Assembly (NCBI RefSeq): GCF_003945345.1
Contig: NZ_AP019308.1
Coordinates: forward strand, 124,001 to 188,000
Direction of reading: 5' to 3'
Length of the DNA stretch: 64,000 nucleotides
Source: Paenibacillus baekrokdamisoli
GTDB lineage: Bacteria > Bacillota > Bacilli > Paenibacillales > Paenibacillaceae
Shown here: one piece after another, positions 7,462 to 19,010 of the stretch
Layout: every line of letters starts with the position of its first letter
How positions within the stretch are numbered: the stretch's first letter is position 1
Notes under the pieces: model-generated
Database searches by the model: none
Told to the model about the DNA's origin: nothing
What the model saw: only the letters and a program-made list of their open reading frames with translations
Made by a program: the position numbers and the translations under genes

Positions 7462-8685
7462 ATGCAGGAAGAAATCGATATGAAAGCGCGTATAGGTACA
7501 AAATCTGTATGGGCAGGGGAAAAAGAATTTAGAGTGTTCGGCGGGACTCAGGTTCCTGTGGTGCTAAGCGTTGCTTACGATTATAACGATGTGGATGAAT
7601 GGTATGACGTTGCAATGGGCCTCAAACCGGGCTATACCTACAACCGAATGTCCAATCCTACGGTTCGGTCACTCGAAGAGAAGGTGAGGCTGCTGGAAGG
7701 GGCGGAAGCCGCTATCGCTTTTTCTTCGGGAATGGCAGCGATAAGCAGCGCCTTATATACTTTTCTGAGACCGGGGGATCGGGTTGTATCGGTCAAAGAT
7801 ACGTATGGCGGGACGAACAAAATTTTCACAGAGTTTCTGCCCAATATTAACGTACAGGTTACGCTATGCAATACAGGTAATCACGAGGAAATCGAAGCTG
7901 AAATCGCTAAGGGTTGTAAAGTACTTTACCTGGAATCACCTACGAACCCGACATTGAAAATTACCGACATTCAGCGTCTGGCAAAGGCAGCCAAGGCGGT
8001 CGGAGCTCTCGTATTGGTTGATAATACGTTTGCCACGCCGATCAATCAAAATCCGATTCGTCTGGGAGTTGATTTGGTTATCCACAGTGCGACTAAATTT
8101 TTAAGTGGTCATGCTGATGTACTAGGCGGTGTAGTATGCGGCTCTGCTGAATTGATGGAGAAAGTATACCATTATCGCGAGATTAATGGAGCAACACTTG
8201 ACCCTTGGGCGGCTTACCTGATTATACGTGGCATGAAGACACTTCATCTTCGTGTTCGTCAGCAGGCGCAAAGCGCGATGGCGATAGCGAAATATTTGCA
8301 GAAGCAGCCGATCATTGAAGTCGTTAATTATCCGGGGCTCGAATCGCATCCTCATCATGATATTGCGAAACGGCAAATGAATGGATTCGGAGGCATTCTA
8401 AGCGTTGTATTAAAAGGCGGCATGGAAGCGATTAAGCTCTTGCTCCCTAAGCTGCAATATGCGAATAGAGCGGGGAACCTGGGAGCTGTCGAAACCATAT
8501 ACGGTCCTGCAAGAACGACGAGTCATGTCGAATGCACATTAGAAGAACGCAAAGCGCTTGGAATTTCCGAAGGACTGCTGCGCATCTCGGTAGGGATTGA
8601 GGACACGGAGGATCTGATTGCTGATTTGGCACAGGCTCTGGCTTATGTGGAAACGCAAATGCCTGTAAGCCTTAATAACAAATAA
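7462..8685 (+). CDS. PLP-dependent trans-sulfuration enzyme (cystathionine synthase/lyase family)
   Basis: A Cys/Met-metabolism fold-type I PLP enzyme acting on the gamma- or beta-carbon of amino acids such as cystathionine, methionine, homocysteine or homoserine esters. Motifs: YTYNRMSNPT (PLP phosphate tyrosine and arginine), SSGMAAISSAL, DNTFATP (pyridine-nitrogen Asp) and SATKFLSGH with the Schiff-base lysine at residue about 212; the C-terminus carries the substrate-binding RISVGIED arginine. Length about 407 is normal. GTG 7447, ATG 7462 and ATG 7480 are possible starts; GAGGGTG favours 7462. First gene of the operon. Some members deaminate homoserine to 2-oxobutyrate, so it could feed or compete with the next enzyme. 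Exact reaction is not decided by sequence. Confidence 0.85.
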   Translation: MQEEIDMKARIGTKSVWAGEKEFRVFGGTQVPVVLSVAYDYNDVDEWYDVAMGLKPGYTYNRMSNPTVRSLEEKVRLLEGAEAAIAFSSGMAAISSALYTFLRPGDRVVSVKDTYGGTNKIFTEFLPNINVQVTLCNTGNHEEIEAEIAKGCKVLYLESPTNPTLKITDIQRLAKAAKAVGALVLVDNTFATPINQNPIRLGVDLVIHSATKFLSGHADVLGGVVCGSAELMEKVYHYREINGATLDPWAAYLIIRGMKTLHLRVRQQAQSAMAIAKYLQKQPIIEVVNYPGLESHPHHDIAKRQMNGFGGILSVVLKGGMEAIKLLLPKLQYANRAGNLGAVETIYGPARTTSHVECTLEERKALGISEGLLRISVGIEDTEDLIADLAQALAYVETQMPVSLNNK

Positions 8686-8699
8686 AGGGGAGAAACGAT

Positions 8700-9740
8700 A
8701 TGGAACTGAAAATAGCACTGCTTGGATTTGGGGTTGTCGGGCAAGGTCTGACAGAAATTTTGGAAGAGAAAGGTAAAGCTTTGGCTGGGGATACGGGTTT
8801 TCAAGCGAAAATCGTAGCCATCTCCGATATGATGAAGGGCTCTATCTACCACCCGGACGGCTTGAACGCCGCGGAAGCTCTTCGGGCCGTCAAAGAAACG
8901 GGCAAGTTGGATGCCTATCCCGACGAGCCGGGTCTAATCCGGGGCTGGGACAGCTTTAAGACGATACAGGAAACGAATGCGGATACAATCGTCGAGCTTA
9001 CGTATACAGATGTCCGGACCGGCCAGCCTGCTATTGATCATTGCCGCGCTGCATTTGAATGCAAAAAGCATGTCGTTATGAGTAATAAAGGCCCAGTCGC
9101 TCTGGCTTACCAAGAGCTATCCGAGCTTGCCCGTAAAAATGGCGTTCGTTGGGGCTATGAAGGTACGGTCATGAGCGGTACGCCGGCGCTAAGAATGCCG
9201 ATTACTTCTTTGGCGGGCAATCGCATCGATGAGATTAAGGGGATTTTAAACGGGACGACGAACTATATGCTCACCCAAATGGAAGCGGGGATGAGCTATG
9301 AGGAGGCTTTGTCCGAAGCTCAGGCTCTCGGTTATGCCGAGGCTGACCCGACAAGTGATGTCGAGGGATACGATGCCCAGTATAAAATCACAATTCTGAG
9401 CAATATCGTGATGAATACGCCGCTCAATAGGGAGGATGTAGCATGTGAAGGAATCAGCAAGCTGACGCAAGAGGACATCGAATGGGCAAAAGCGGAGGGC
9501 AAACGCTGGAAGCTGATCGCCAAATGTTACCGCGAAGGAGACCGTCTTCTGGCGAAGGTGGGTCCCGAAGCGATTCCGCTTAGCGATCCGTTAGCGGGTG
9601 TCGGCGGAGCTGTAAATGCCATTACTTATTATTGTGATCTGGCTGGTCCGATCACACTTATTGGAGCCGGAGCCGGACGCAAGGAAACAGGGTTTTCGAT
9701 CCTGATCGATTTGATTAATATTCACCGCAACCAATTGTAG
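8700..9740 (+). CDS. Homoserine dehydrogenase (no ACT domain)
   Basis: Interconverts L-homoserine and L-aspartate 4-semialdehyde with NAD(P). The 346-residue protein has an N-terminal Rossmann fold (GFGVVGQG, residues 9-16), catalytic-type lysine in SNKGPVA (about residue 130), GTTNYMLTQM and the DPTSDVEGYDAQYK substrate/dimer region. It lacks the C-terminal ACT domain that makes biosynthetic enzymes threonine-sensitive. Together with the catabolic neighbours downstream, and the absence of aspartokinase, homoserine kinase or threonine synthase genes nearby, this suggests operation in the oxidative direction, which is my inference. It begins 14 bp after the PLP gene, with GGGGAG before the ATG. 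Confidence 0.9.
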   Translation: MELKIALLGFGVVGQGLTEILEEKGKALAGDTGFQAKIVAISDMMKGSIYHPDGLNAAEALRAVKETGKLDAYPDEPGLIRGWDSFKTIQETNADTIVELTYTDVRTGQPAIDHCRAAFECKKHVVMSNKGPVALAYQELSELARKNGVRWGYEGTVMSGTPALRMPITSLAGNRIDEIKGILNGTTNYMLTQMEAGMSYEEALSEAQALGYAEADPTSDVEGYDAQYKITILSNIVMNTPLNREDVACEGISKLTQEDIEWAKAEGKRWKLIAKCYREGDRLLAKVGPEAIPLSDPLAGVGGAVNAITYYCDLAGPITLIGAGAGRKETGFSILIDLINIHRNQL

Positions 9741-9787
9741 TCCTCATGATCAAGCGAACTACTCAAACCTAGGAAGAGGTGTAATGT

Positions 9788-11233
9788 ATGATTATGGAAA
9801 CGATAACAAAGAAAAACAAGATGTATTTAGCAGGGAAATGGGTGCTTCGGGAAAACACTATGGCTATTTGTGATCCTCAGGATAACCGCTTGATCGCAAC
9901 GGTGCCTGCTGCTTCCACAGCGGATATGACGTTTGCCATAGAAGAGGCTAAGGAAGGATTTCGAGTATGCTCGGAGCTTCCGACACATGAGCGGATCGCT
10001 ATTCTCCATCGAGCTGCCGACTGGGTAGATGAGCATAAGGAAGCATACGCTGCCACGATTGCTTCTGAAGGCAGCAAGACGATTAAGGAAGCACGGAAAG
10101 AAGTAAGGAGATGCGTTGAAACTTTGCGCATCAGTGCGGAGGAAGCAAGACGTTTGAATGGAGAGACGATTGCTTTCGATCAAATGCCTGGCAGTGAAAA
10201 TCGGTTCGGCTACTATTATCGCTTCCCTATTGGTATCATTGGTGCGATTACGCCTTTTAATGATCCTTTAAATCTCGTTGCCCATAAAGTGGGACCGGCC
10301 ATAGCTGCAGGCAATTCGATTATCGTGAAACCAGCGACTTCCACGCCGTTAAGCGCTCTTATGCTGGCGGAAGCGTTCGATAAGGCGGGTCTTCCGGCAA
10401 AAATATTGTCCGTGGTCACAGGAAATGCAATTGAAATAGGTGAAGTGCTTGTGACCCACCCGGATGTAAGAATGATCTCCTTTACAGGCGGGCTGGTTAC
10501 AGGCAAGGCGATTATGCAAAAGGCTGGCTTGAAAAAAATGAGCATGGAGCTCGGCTCCAATTCACCGGTCATTGTCTTGAACGATGCAGACATAAACGAT
10601 GCTGTAGAATCAAACGTTTCCGGAGCCTTCTGGGCTGCAGGGCAAAATTGTCTGGGCGTGCAGCGCATTTATGTGCAGAAGGATGTGTATGAAGCGTTTG
10701 TAGCTCGATTCGTTGACAAAACCAAGCAGTACCGGGTCGGAAATAAATTTTCAGAAGAGACGGACATGGGCCCCATGATTAACGAAAGAGAAGCCAAGCG
10801 CGTAGAGACATGGGTACAGGAAGCGGTAGATCGCGGAGGGAAGCTGCTCTGCGGAGGGAAGCGGAACGGTGCTTTTTACGAGCCGACGGTTATGGTAGAC
10901 GTTCCGAAGGACTGCCGGATAGTGAAAGAAGAGGTGTTTGGTCCGGTCGTTACCATCTTTAGCGTAGTTGATCTGGAAGAGGCGATCCGTGAATCCAACA
11001 GTGTGGACTTTGGCCTGCAGGCGGGTATTTTCAGCCGGGATATCGATAAAGTGTTCCACGCCGTACGCAAGCTGGATGTTGGAGGCGTTATGGTGAACGA
11101 CAGCTCCGATTACAGGATCGACGCGATGCCATTCGGCGGGGTGAAGGGCTCCGGGATCGGTAGAGAAGGCGTGAAATTCGCCCTACAGGAGATGACAGAG
11201 CCGAAGGTTGTTTGTTTCAGGATGTCGCGCTAA
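9788..11233 (+). CDS. NAD(P)-dependent aldehyde dehydrogenase
   Basis: Oxidises an aldehyde to the acid. The full 481-residue ALDH fold is present: oxyanion asparagine in TPFNDPLN, the FTGG dinucleotide motif, general base Glu 254 in MELGSNSP and nucleophile Cys 288 in GQNCLGVQ. It most resembles the lactaldehyde/succinate-semialdehyde-type subgroup, not the Asd (phosphorylating) aspartate-semialdehyde dehydrogenase. Placed between homoserine dehydrogenase and aspartate ammonia-lyase, the natural substrate would be aspartate 4-semialdehyde, giving aspartate without a phosphoryl intermediate; this is inferred from context. GAGGTG precedes the ATG. Confidence 0.88.
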   Translation: MIMETITKKNKMYLAGKWVLRENTMAICDPQDNRLIATVPAASTADMTFAIEEAKEGFRVCSELPTHERIAILHRAADWVDEHKEAYAATIASEGSKTIKEARKEVRRCVETLRISAEEARRLNGETIAFDQMPGSENRFGYYYRFPIGIIGAITPFNDPLNLVAHKVGPAIAAGNSIIVKPATSTPLSALMLAEAFDKAGLPAKILSVVTGNAIEIGEVLVTHPDVRMISFTGGLVTGKAIMQKAGLKKMSMELGSNSPVIVLNDADINDAVESNVSGAFWAAGQNCLGVQRIYVQKDVYEAFVARFVDKTKQYRVGNKFSEETDMGPMINEREAKRVETWVQEAVDRGGKLLCGGKRNGAFYEPTVMVDVPKDCRIVKEEVFGPVVTIFSVVDLEEAIRESNSVDFGLQAGIFSRDIDKVFHAVRKLDVGGVMVNDSSDYRIDAMPFGGVKGSGIGREGVKFALQEMTEPKVVCFRMSR

Positions 11234-11272
11234 GAAAGCTTCCAGACAATTTGCCGCAGGGAGAGAGGAACA

Positions 11273-12718
11273 ATGTCGAATCGGATTGAAAAAGATTTCT
11301 TAGGTGAAAAAATGGTTCCTGATGGGGCATACTTTGGCATACAAACGATTCGAGCTACTGAAAACTTCCCTGTAACCGGAACCCCGGTCAGCGAGCATCT
11401 CATCTTGGCGTTGGCTCAAATCAAGAAAGCAGCGGCTTTAGCCAATATGGAGACGGGCATGCTGTCCCAGAGAATCGGCGCTGCCATTGTGCAAGCAGCC
11501 GAGGAAATCGGCGAAGGAAAGCTTGCTGAACAATTTATCGTGGATGCGATTCAGGGCGGAGCAGGAACATCCATTAATATGAACATGAATGAGGTATTGG
11601 CGAATCGTGCGCTCGAGCTGCTGGGAAAAGAAAAGGGCGATTACTTCCAATGCTCGCCGAATAATAATGTGAACATGTCCCAATCCACGAATGATACCGT
11701 TCCTACAGCCATTCGGATTGCGGCTTACCGACTCGCGAAGCAATTAATTGGTACGGTCGAATTGCTGGAAGAAGGATTTTATCGAAAAGCAGAGCAATTT
11801 GACGGGATCATCAAGATGGGGCGCACACATTTACAAGACGCTGTCCCCATTCGTCTGGGGCAAGAGTTTGGTGCATATGCCCGTGTCATCGGAAGGGACA
11901 AAGCCAGAATTACGGCCGCTGCCGATGGATTGCTGACGATTAATTTGGGAGCTACTGCGGTCGGCACGGGATTGAACGCCAACCCGAAGTATATCGAGCT
12001 GGCAGTGAGGTATTTGGCCGAGCAGACGGGAATTCCTTTAACTCCTGCCGATGATTTGGTAGATGCCACACAAAATACGGACGCATACACAGCACTGTCC
12101 TCTGCACTTAAAATCATGTCCGTAAATCTGTCGAAAATTTGCAATGATATCCGTTTCATGGCATCGGGACCTAGGGCAGGGATAAGCGAGATTCATCTGC
12201 CGCCCAGACAGCCAGGGTCTTCGATCATGCCGGGTAAGGTCAATCCAGTGCTGCCCGAAATGATCAATCAAATAGCGTTTCAAGTGATGGGCAACGACCA
12301 TACAATTTGTTTGGCAGCGGAAGCTGGTCAGCTTGAGCTTAATGTCATGGGGCCTGTCATTGCTAGTAATTTGCTGCAATCACTGCTGATCTTGAACAAC
12401 GGACTGACCGTCTTCCTGCGTTTTGCGGTGGATGGCATTCAGGCTAACGAGGAAGGATGCAAAGCTCATGTGGAGAATAGCTTTGGAGTTATAACTGCGC
12501 TAAATCCTCACCTGGGTTATGAAACCGCTGCCAGGATCGTTAAAGAAGCGCTCCATTCCGGACAAACGATCAAGGAAATATGTTTGGAGCGCCAGCTTTT
12601 GACCGTTGAAGAGTTAGAAGAGATATTAAATCCTTATGAAATGACGACACCTGGAATTGCAGGGTTTCAATACCTTGAAAACTCGGATAAGGGAGCCAAA
12701 CAGGATGAGCAGCACTAG
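11273..12718 (+). CDS. aspA: Aspartate ammonia-lyase
   Basis: Converts L-aspartate to fumarate and ammonia. The 481 residues cover the fumarase/aspartase superfamily fold. The signature loop [16 protein letters not shown] contains the catalytic serine, and [11 protein letters not shown] and [12 protein letters not shown] form the other conserved regions of the active site. ATG has a GGGAGAGAGGA Shine-Dalgarno in front. It sits downstream of the dehydrogenases and overlaps the permease start by 14 bp, so the two are translationally coupled. Fumarase versus aspartase is decided by overall similarity to AspA ([10 protein letters not shown]; the ELNVMGPVI segment); argininosuccinate lyase is excluded by the signature. 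Confidence 0.92.
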   Translation: MSNRIEKDFLGEKMVPDGAYFGIQTIRATENFPVTGTPVSEHLILALAQIKKAAALANMETGMLSQRIGAAIVQAAEEIGEGKLAEQFIVDAIQGGAGTSINMNMNEVLANRALELLGKEKGDYFQCSPNNNVNMSQSTNDTVPTAIRIAAYRLAKQLIGTVELLEEGFYRKAEQFDGIIKMGRTHLQDAVPIRLGQEFGAYARVIGRDKARITAAADGLLTINLGATAVGTGLNANPKYIELAVRYLAEQTGIPLTPADDLVDATQNTDAYTALSSALKIMSVNLSKICNDIRFMASGPRAGISEIHLPPRQPGSSIMPGKVNPVLPEMINQIAFQVMGNDHTICLAAEAGQLELNVMGPVIASNLLQSLLILNNGLTVFLRFAVDGIQANEEGCKAHVENSFGVITALNPHLGYETAARIVKEALHSGQTIKEICLERQLLTVEELEEILNPYEMTTPGIAGFQYLENSDKGAKQDEQH

Positions 12719-14102
12719 CGATAACGGACAAAATAGTTTGAAACGTACAATGAAGAGCAGACATTTATTTATGATTTCTCTTGGGGGCGTTATTGGAACA
12801 GGGCTTTTCTTAAGCACCGGCTATATCCTGAATCAAGCGGGACCCGGAGGAGCTATCCTTGCCTATTTGGTTGGTGGCCTCATTATGTACCTGGTCATGC
12901 TTTGTCTTGGGGAATTAAGTGTAGCTATGCCCATTACAGGCTCTTTCCCAGTGTATGCTTCCAAATTTATAGGACCTGCAACCGGTTTTACGATAGGTTG
13001 GCTTTACTGGCTCACATGGGTGGTCACGGTAGGCTCAGAGTTTACAGCGGCTGGTCTGCTGATGCAGCGATGGTTTCCCGATATTTCGGTATGGATATGG
13101 AGCGCTATATTTGCAGTCCTTCTGTTTGCATTAAATGCATTTACCGTGAAGTTTTTCGCTGAATCCGAGTTTTGGATTGCCGGTTTCAAGGTCATCGTTA
13201 TTATGATGTTTATCCTACTGGGCGGAGCCGCAATGTTCGGGATCATACCTATGGAAGGCAGCCATTCGGCCCCAATGCTGAGTAACATTTTTGATAAAGG
13301 CGGCTTGTTTCCAAACGGGTTTCTTCCCGTATTGTTCGTTATGATTTCGGTTAACTTCGCATTTTCCGGAACGGAACTGATTGGCGTCACTGCGGGAGAA
13401 ACGGAAGACCCGGACAAGAGTATTCCGCGATCCATCCGCACTGTAGTGTGGCGTACAGTTGTATTTTTTATTGGTGCAATCATCGTGCTGGCTGGGCTTA
13501 TTCCATGGAAGGAAGCCGGAGTTATTGAGAGTCCCTTCGTTTTGGTGTTTGACAAAATCGGTATTCCTTATGCAGCCGACATTATGAACTTTGTTATTTT
13601 AACAGCACTCTTATCGGTAGGAAATTCCGGGCTGTACGCATCAACGCGCATGCTTTGGGCGCTCTCACAGGAAAAGATGGTCAGCCCATGGTTAGGAAGA
13701 ATAACATCGCGCGGGGTTCCGCTTAATGCGCTAATTGTCAGTATGTTGGTCGCTTGCTTGTCGCTTCTCTCAAGCGTCATTGCAGCTGACACCGTCTATG
13801 TGGTTCTTATTGCCGTCTCTGGCTTCGCAGTTGTAGCCGTATGGATGGGCATTGTAGCTTCGCAGTTTATGTTCCGCAGGCAATTTCTGAAACAGGGTGG
13901 GAAAATTCAGGATCTGAAATACCGCACCCCCCTATATCCAGTAGTACCGATTGTTGCCTTCTTGATGTGCCTAGCTTCCTGCATCGGTTTGTATTTCGAC
14001 CCGGATCAACGAATCGCTTTGTATTTCGGAATTCCGTTTGTTGCACTATGTTACTTGATTTATTATTTGAAAAATAGAAACAAGAACGCTGATCAGGGGT
14101 GA
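12705..14102 (+). CDS. Amino acid permease (APC superfamily, AAT type)
   Basis: A 465-residue integral membrane proton/amino acid symporter with 12 hydrophobic segments. N-terminal [20 protein letters not shown] and [18 protein letters not shown] sequence (here [13 protein letters not shown]) is the hallmark of the LysP/GabP/ProY-type AAT family; the [20 protein letters not shown] segment is the conserved helix 6 region. ATG 12705 is preceded by GGGAG and overlaps the end of aspA. It presumably imports the amino acid degraded by the operon. Lysine, proline, GABA, aromatic and threonine permeases share this fold, so homoserine is inference only. Confidence 0.9.
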   Translation: MSSTSDNGQNSLKRTMKSRHLFMISLGGVIGTGLFLSTGYILNQAGPGGAILAYLVGGLIMYLVMLCLGELSVAMPITGSFPVYASKFIGPATGFTIGWLYWLTWVVTVGSEFTAAGLLMQRWFPDISVWIWSAIFAVLLFALNAFTVKFFAESEFWIAGFKVIVIMMFILLGGAAMFGIIPMEGSHSAPMLSNIFDKGGLFPNGFLPVLFVMISVNFAFSGTELIGVTAGETEDPDKSIPRSIRTVVWRTVVFFIGAIIVLAGLIPWKEAGVIESPFVLVFDKIGIPYAADIMNFVILTALLSVGNSGLYASTRMLWALSQEKMVSPWLGRITSRGVPLNALIVSMLVACLSLLSSVIAADTVYVVLIAVSGFAVVAVWMGIVASQFMFRRQFLKQGGKIQDLKYRTPLYPVVPIVAFLMCLASCIGLYFDPDQRIALYFGIPFVALCYLIYYLKNRNKNADQG

Positions 14103-14107
14103 GCATG

Positions 14108-15579
<1,472 letters not shown>

Positions 15580-15583
<4 letters not shown>

Positions 15584-16422
15584 ATGAGCATTTAAAAAAT
15601 GGAGCCGCCATAGTCGTCGGTTCGGCGATCATGGGCTTTGGCATCAACTATTTCAATACGGCTAATGGGCTGGCCGAAGGGGGTATTACGGGAGTCAGCC
15701 TATTGCTGAAATATATGTTCGGTTGGGAAACGGGAATTACAAATTTTTTGATGAACCTTCCGCTTTTTTTCATAGGCTGGAAAGTGCTAGGTCGAAGGTC
15801 ATTCGTTTATACCGTATTTGCAACGCTGATGTTTTCGATCTTCGTCTATGTATTCAGAAATATTCATTTTGCAATGAGTGATCTTCTTTTGGCTTCTTTA
15901 TATGCAGGCGTTACCGTTGGTGTAGGCTTAGGCATCGTCTTTCGCTTTGGAGGAACTAGCGGCGGAACGGATATTCTCGCGCAGGTGCTGAAAAAATATT
16001 TGGGTTGGCCTATCGGGAGAAGTGTGTTCATATTTGATAGCTTTACGATAATCCTCTCTCTCATCTATCTGGATCGAGAGAGAGCGATGTATACGATCGT
16101 GGCTGTATTTATAGGCTCCAGAGTCATTGATTATGTGCTGGAAGGAACGGCAAAGGGCAAAGCGGCGATCATCGTGAGCCAGCATGCGCAGCAAATATCG
16201 GATCGTATCCATGCCGAGATGGAGAGAGGCACTACCTTTTTCTACGGAAAGGGTGGTTACAGTGATACGGATAAAAAAATCATTTATTGTGTCGTCAGCC
16301 GCTCCGAAGTGGGCAGGTTGAAAAAGCTGGTGCATGCCACGGATCGTCAAGCTTTTGTTACCGTGAATGATGTATTTGAGGTGTTTGGAGAAGGCTTCAA
16401 TACGATGCAGGAGAAGGCGTGA
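15580..16422 (+). CDS. YitT family membrane protein (DUF161/DUF2179)
   Basis: Five or six N-terminal membrane spans (residues about 7-180) with the GGTSGGTDILAQVL motif typical of YitT, then a soluble C-terminal DUF2179 domain with GRGTTFFYGKGGYS-like sequence (ERGTTFFYGKGGYSDTD). ATGA overlap with the malic enzyme makes it the last gene of the operon. The family has no firmly established transport function; context suggests export or exchange of an acid or amino acid, but that is speculation. Confidence 0.85.
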
Positions 16423-16540
16423 AGCCATTAACTAGACCGGAGCTATCGTCATGCAAGAGCATCCGGAGCATGGAATAATTCGACCTGACATGTTACAGGA
16501 TACGCAGCTGGTCAAATCAATATGAAACTGAATTTTCTTA

Positions 16541-16575
16541 AACCGATGCCTTGGCAATCGGTTATTTTTATTTTT
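16541..16575 (+). terminator. Terminator of the catabolic operon
   Basis: AACCGATGCC / GGCAATCGGTT stem with one bulge and a short loop, followed by ATTTTTATTTTTA. It lies 118 nt beyond the YitT gene. Confidence 0.7.
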
Positions 16576-16819
16576 AGGATGTATGACATTTGACATTTGA
16601 TATTACAATAAGCCTCTTGGTGGTTTTCTTTTTATCCGATTCATCATAGTTATGGACGTGCTACTCGTTGCCAGGTTCGCAAAACAAACCACAAGGGTTT
16701 AAAGCGAATCTACATCGATTTTGACTTAGAGGAGGCACGCCGTTTTGCAAGCCTTATTTCCGCATATTGGCCAAGAATCTCTCCATGACCATGTGGCCGG
16801 TTTATTCAAGCATAGATAA

Positions 16820-17355
16820 TCACAATTACCGGACAAAGAGCATCGCGCCTTCTAATTTACTTTGGAAAGCTTTTGCAGCTGACGCTGCTGTGTGCGGCCG
16901 TTCTACTCAGTGCAATTTTAATTTTGCTGCTGGGAATGAATCTGGCACTGCGAATAGAACACATAGAATACGGACTGTTTTTACAAGGGGGTACCCTGGC
17001 ATTGACGGGTGCGCTGAGTCTTTTGCCACTGCATTTGTTTCTTAGCCTTGCGTATGGGCAGGGTGCTTCTATTGGTGCAGGCTGCGGAGGATTTCTCATT
17101 GCCGGAATGATTGGTACTACTACCATAGGAGATGCCATCTGGCAGTTTGTTCCGTGGGCATGGTCGGTGCGGCTTTCCTGGAATCCGATTCTGTTTATGC
17201 CGAATCTTTCTTTGGGAAAAACAATACAGCTTGCTGAAGTCTATCAGCAAAATATGGATAAAGGGCTTGCTCCTGTTCTGATATGCTTTCTTTTCCTCAC
17301 ACTCTTGGGTATAGTTTGGTTTGGTAAATGGGAAGGACGGAAAAGCTATGAATAA
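16820..17355 (+). pseudogene. Lantibiotic-protection ABC permease (MutG-like) remnant
   Basis: The open frame begins after a TAG near 16817 (ITGQRASRLLIYFGKLLQLT) and encodes about 175 residues of hydrophobic permease with the GGFLIAGMIGTTTIGDAIWQFVPWAW region typical of MutG/SpaG lantibiotic-immunity permeases (usual length about 240-250). The N-terminal third and first membrane span are missing, and no ABC ATPase or MutE partner lies upstream. TTG 16873 is the only nearby start and has no clear ribosome site. Probably dead. Confidence 0.7.
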
Positions 17356-17376
17356 TATCTGAATGGGGGTGGTCGT

Positions 17377-17844
17377 TTGAGTCGAATATTGATTATTGAT
17401 GATGAAGAAGAGTTAGTTCAGTTGCTTGCGGATGAACTTCGGGTAAAAGGTCATGAGGTTTTGACAGCATATAACGGAAACACTGGAATTGAGCTGGCGA
17501 AGCAACGCCCGGACTTGATTCTTTTAGATGTGATGATGCCGGGAGCGGACGGTTTCACCGTCTGCCGCACAATTCGTGAGCAGGTGCTGTGTACCATTCT
17601 TTTCTTGAGTGCAAAACAGTCGGAAGCGGATCGTATCCGGGGGCTGACTCTTGGCGGTGACGATTACATTTTGAAGCCATTTAAGCTTCAGGAACTTCTG
17701 GCAAAAATTGATGCGAATTTAAGACGCGAAGAACGGGCGCAGTACCTGAACGTGGAGCACAAACGAATGAAACTGTATTTCGGGAAGCTGCGGCTCGATT
17801 TAAAGGAGCGTTTGGTGCAAATGGACAGTGAAATCGGTATTTAA
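17377..17844 (+). pseudogene. Response regulator, C-terminally truncated (SpaR-like)
   Basis: A complete receiver domain is present (DDEEELVQLL; phosphoacceptor Asp in LILLDVMMPG at about 52; Lys in ILKPFKLQEL), followed by the first strands of an OmpR-type output domain (LYFGKLRLDLKERLVQMD), where the frame stops at TAA 17842. The DNA-binding winged helix is absent. It starts at TTG 17377 with GGGGGTGG upstream. Position after a MutG permease and before a kinase fragment is the order of lantibiotic self-immunity loci. Confidence 0.8.
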
Positions 17845-18407
17845 ACATTATTCACGAAAATGCGGAACGAAGCAACAGGCTTGTTCGCCGTATGCAATAC
17901 ACCACAGATTTAGAAAATTCGGGCATGGAGCTCCATCTTGCTTCTCTGGATATAACAGCGTTTCTCCGCCAAAGAGTATCCAATTATGAATTACAGGCTA
18001 AAAAGAAAGGGATTACAATTATTTGGAGTGTGCAGAATGCGCCCGACTTGCCATTTTCCGCAGACGTGGAAAAGTTGGAGCGCGTTCTGGATAACATCGT
18101 ATCCAACAGTCTGACATATACGCCGCAATGTGGTTACATTCATATTACGGTTCGGTTCATGCCGGATTTCGTTCAATATGAAATACAGGATTCTGGTACC
18201 GGATTTAACAAAAAAGACCTAGAGAAAGGGTTTGACAAATTCTATCGCGGTGATGAATCCCGCAAAAGCGGGAATGGACACTCCGGGCTTGGGCTTTACA
18301 TTGCTAAACAGCTTGTTGAAAAAATGGGTGGTTCTATTCAATTAGGCAATGCATCCGAGGGGGGGGGGCTTATGTTCGGTTTCAGCACCGGTTTTATGAA
18401 TGATTAA
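17844..18407 (+). pseudogene. Histidine kinase, N-terminally truncated (SpaK-like)
   Basis: From 17844 a frame reads NIIHENAERSNRLVRRMQYT and continues through the ATP-binding domain: N box NIVSNSLTYTP, G1 DSGTGFNKKDLEKGFDKFYR and G2 GHSGLGLYIAKQLVEKMGG. Sensor, membrane spans and the phosphoacceptor histidine are missing. The frame begins exactly where the response regulator frame ends, so one deletion of about 1 kb probably removed the end of the regulator and the front of the kinase. Confidence 0.8.
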
Positions 18408-19010
18408 ACATAACTACGAAAATTAAAAGCTAATAATACAACAAAGCTTATATAGGAAGCAGCCACAGATTCCGATATTTTTGGGCATTTCTTGCATGGT
18501 AATACTGTCGAAATAGCAACTATGTAGTTTACCTTCTTCGACAGAAAGCTAAATAAGCCAAATATTTACTTTTAGAGCGCGTCTTAAAAATGTGAAAATA
18601 GTAATGGAAAAGCTTTAAGTACAGCGAGCCACCCAAGCTGCCGTTGCGTTTGAATCACGGATATGATGAAAGCAAACCAAAGACGGAGCTTGATCTGGGT
18701 TATTTGGTGAAGACTGCGGCATTTAGAGGGGGGAAGCTTTGGATTGTTGCTTGTTATTACCCAAACCGGCATATCGATAGAGTTGTCGCGTTCCGTGGCG
18801 GTTCGCCCCCATACCCTAACAGTTCGTGTTATAAATCCTTTACGGATGACTGGGAGCGAGCGGGGGGAACTGCCTAGGACAGCCGTATGCCGAACCTTTT
18901 ATGAATCGTTGCTTGGTATTGTTGTAAGGCTGACGGAATGGTTTAAAGAGTGAGAAATGATAGAAGTTCATCAATCAATCATCAGATTGGCTCTATGAAA
19001 AAATCGTTCT
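18408..19010. other. Intergenic stretch without a recognisable gene
   Basis: The only suggestive piece is 18638-18740 (plus strand), reading LPLRLNHGYDESKPKTELDL then VKTAAFRGGKLW, which looks like the first residues of a larger protein but is interrupted soon afterwards. No RNA, IS end or clear promoter seen. Confidence 0.4.

Noticed and set aside
9827..10668. Minus-strand frames of 118-150 residues over the aldehyde dehydrogenase
   Set aside because: Complementary-strand shadows of a conserved gene; no motif or ribosome site.
18880..18950. GCCGTATG sequence resembling a group II domain V strand
   Set aside because: No matching second strand, bulge or 3' boundary; too short to support.
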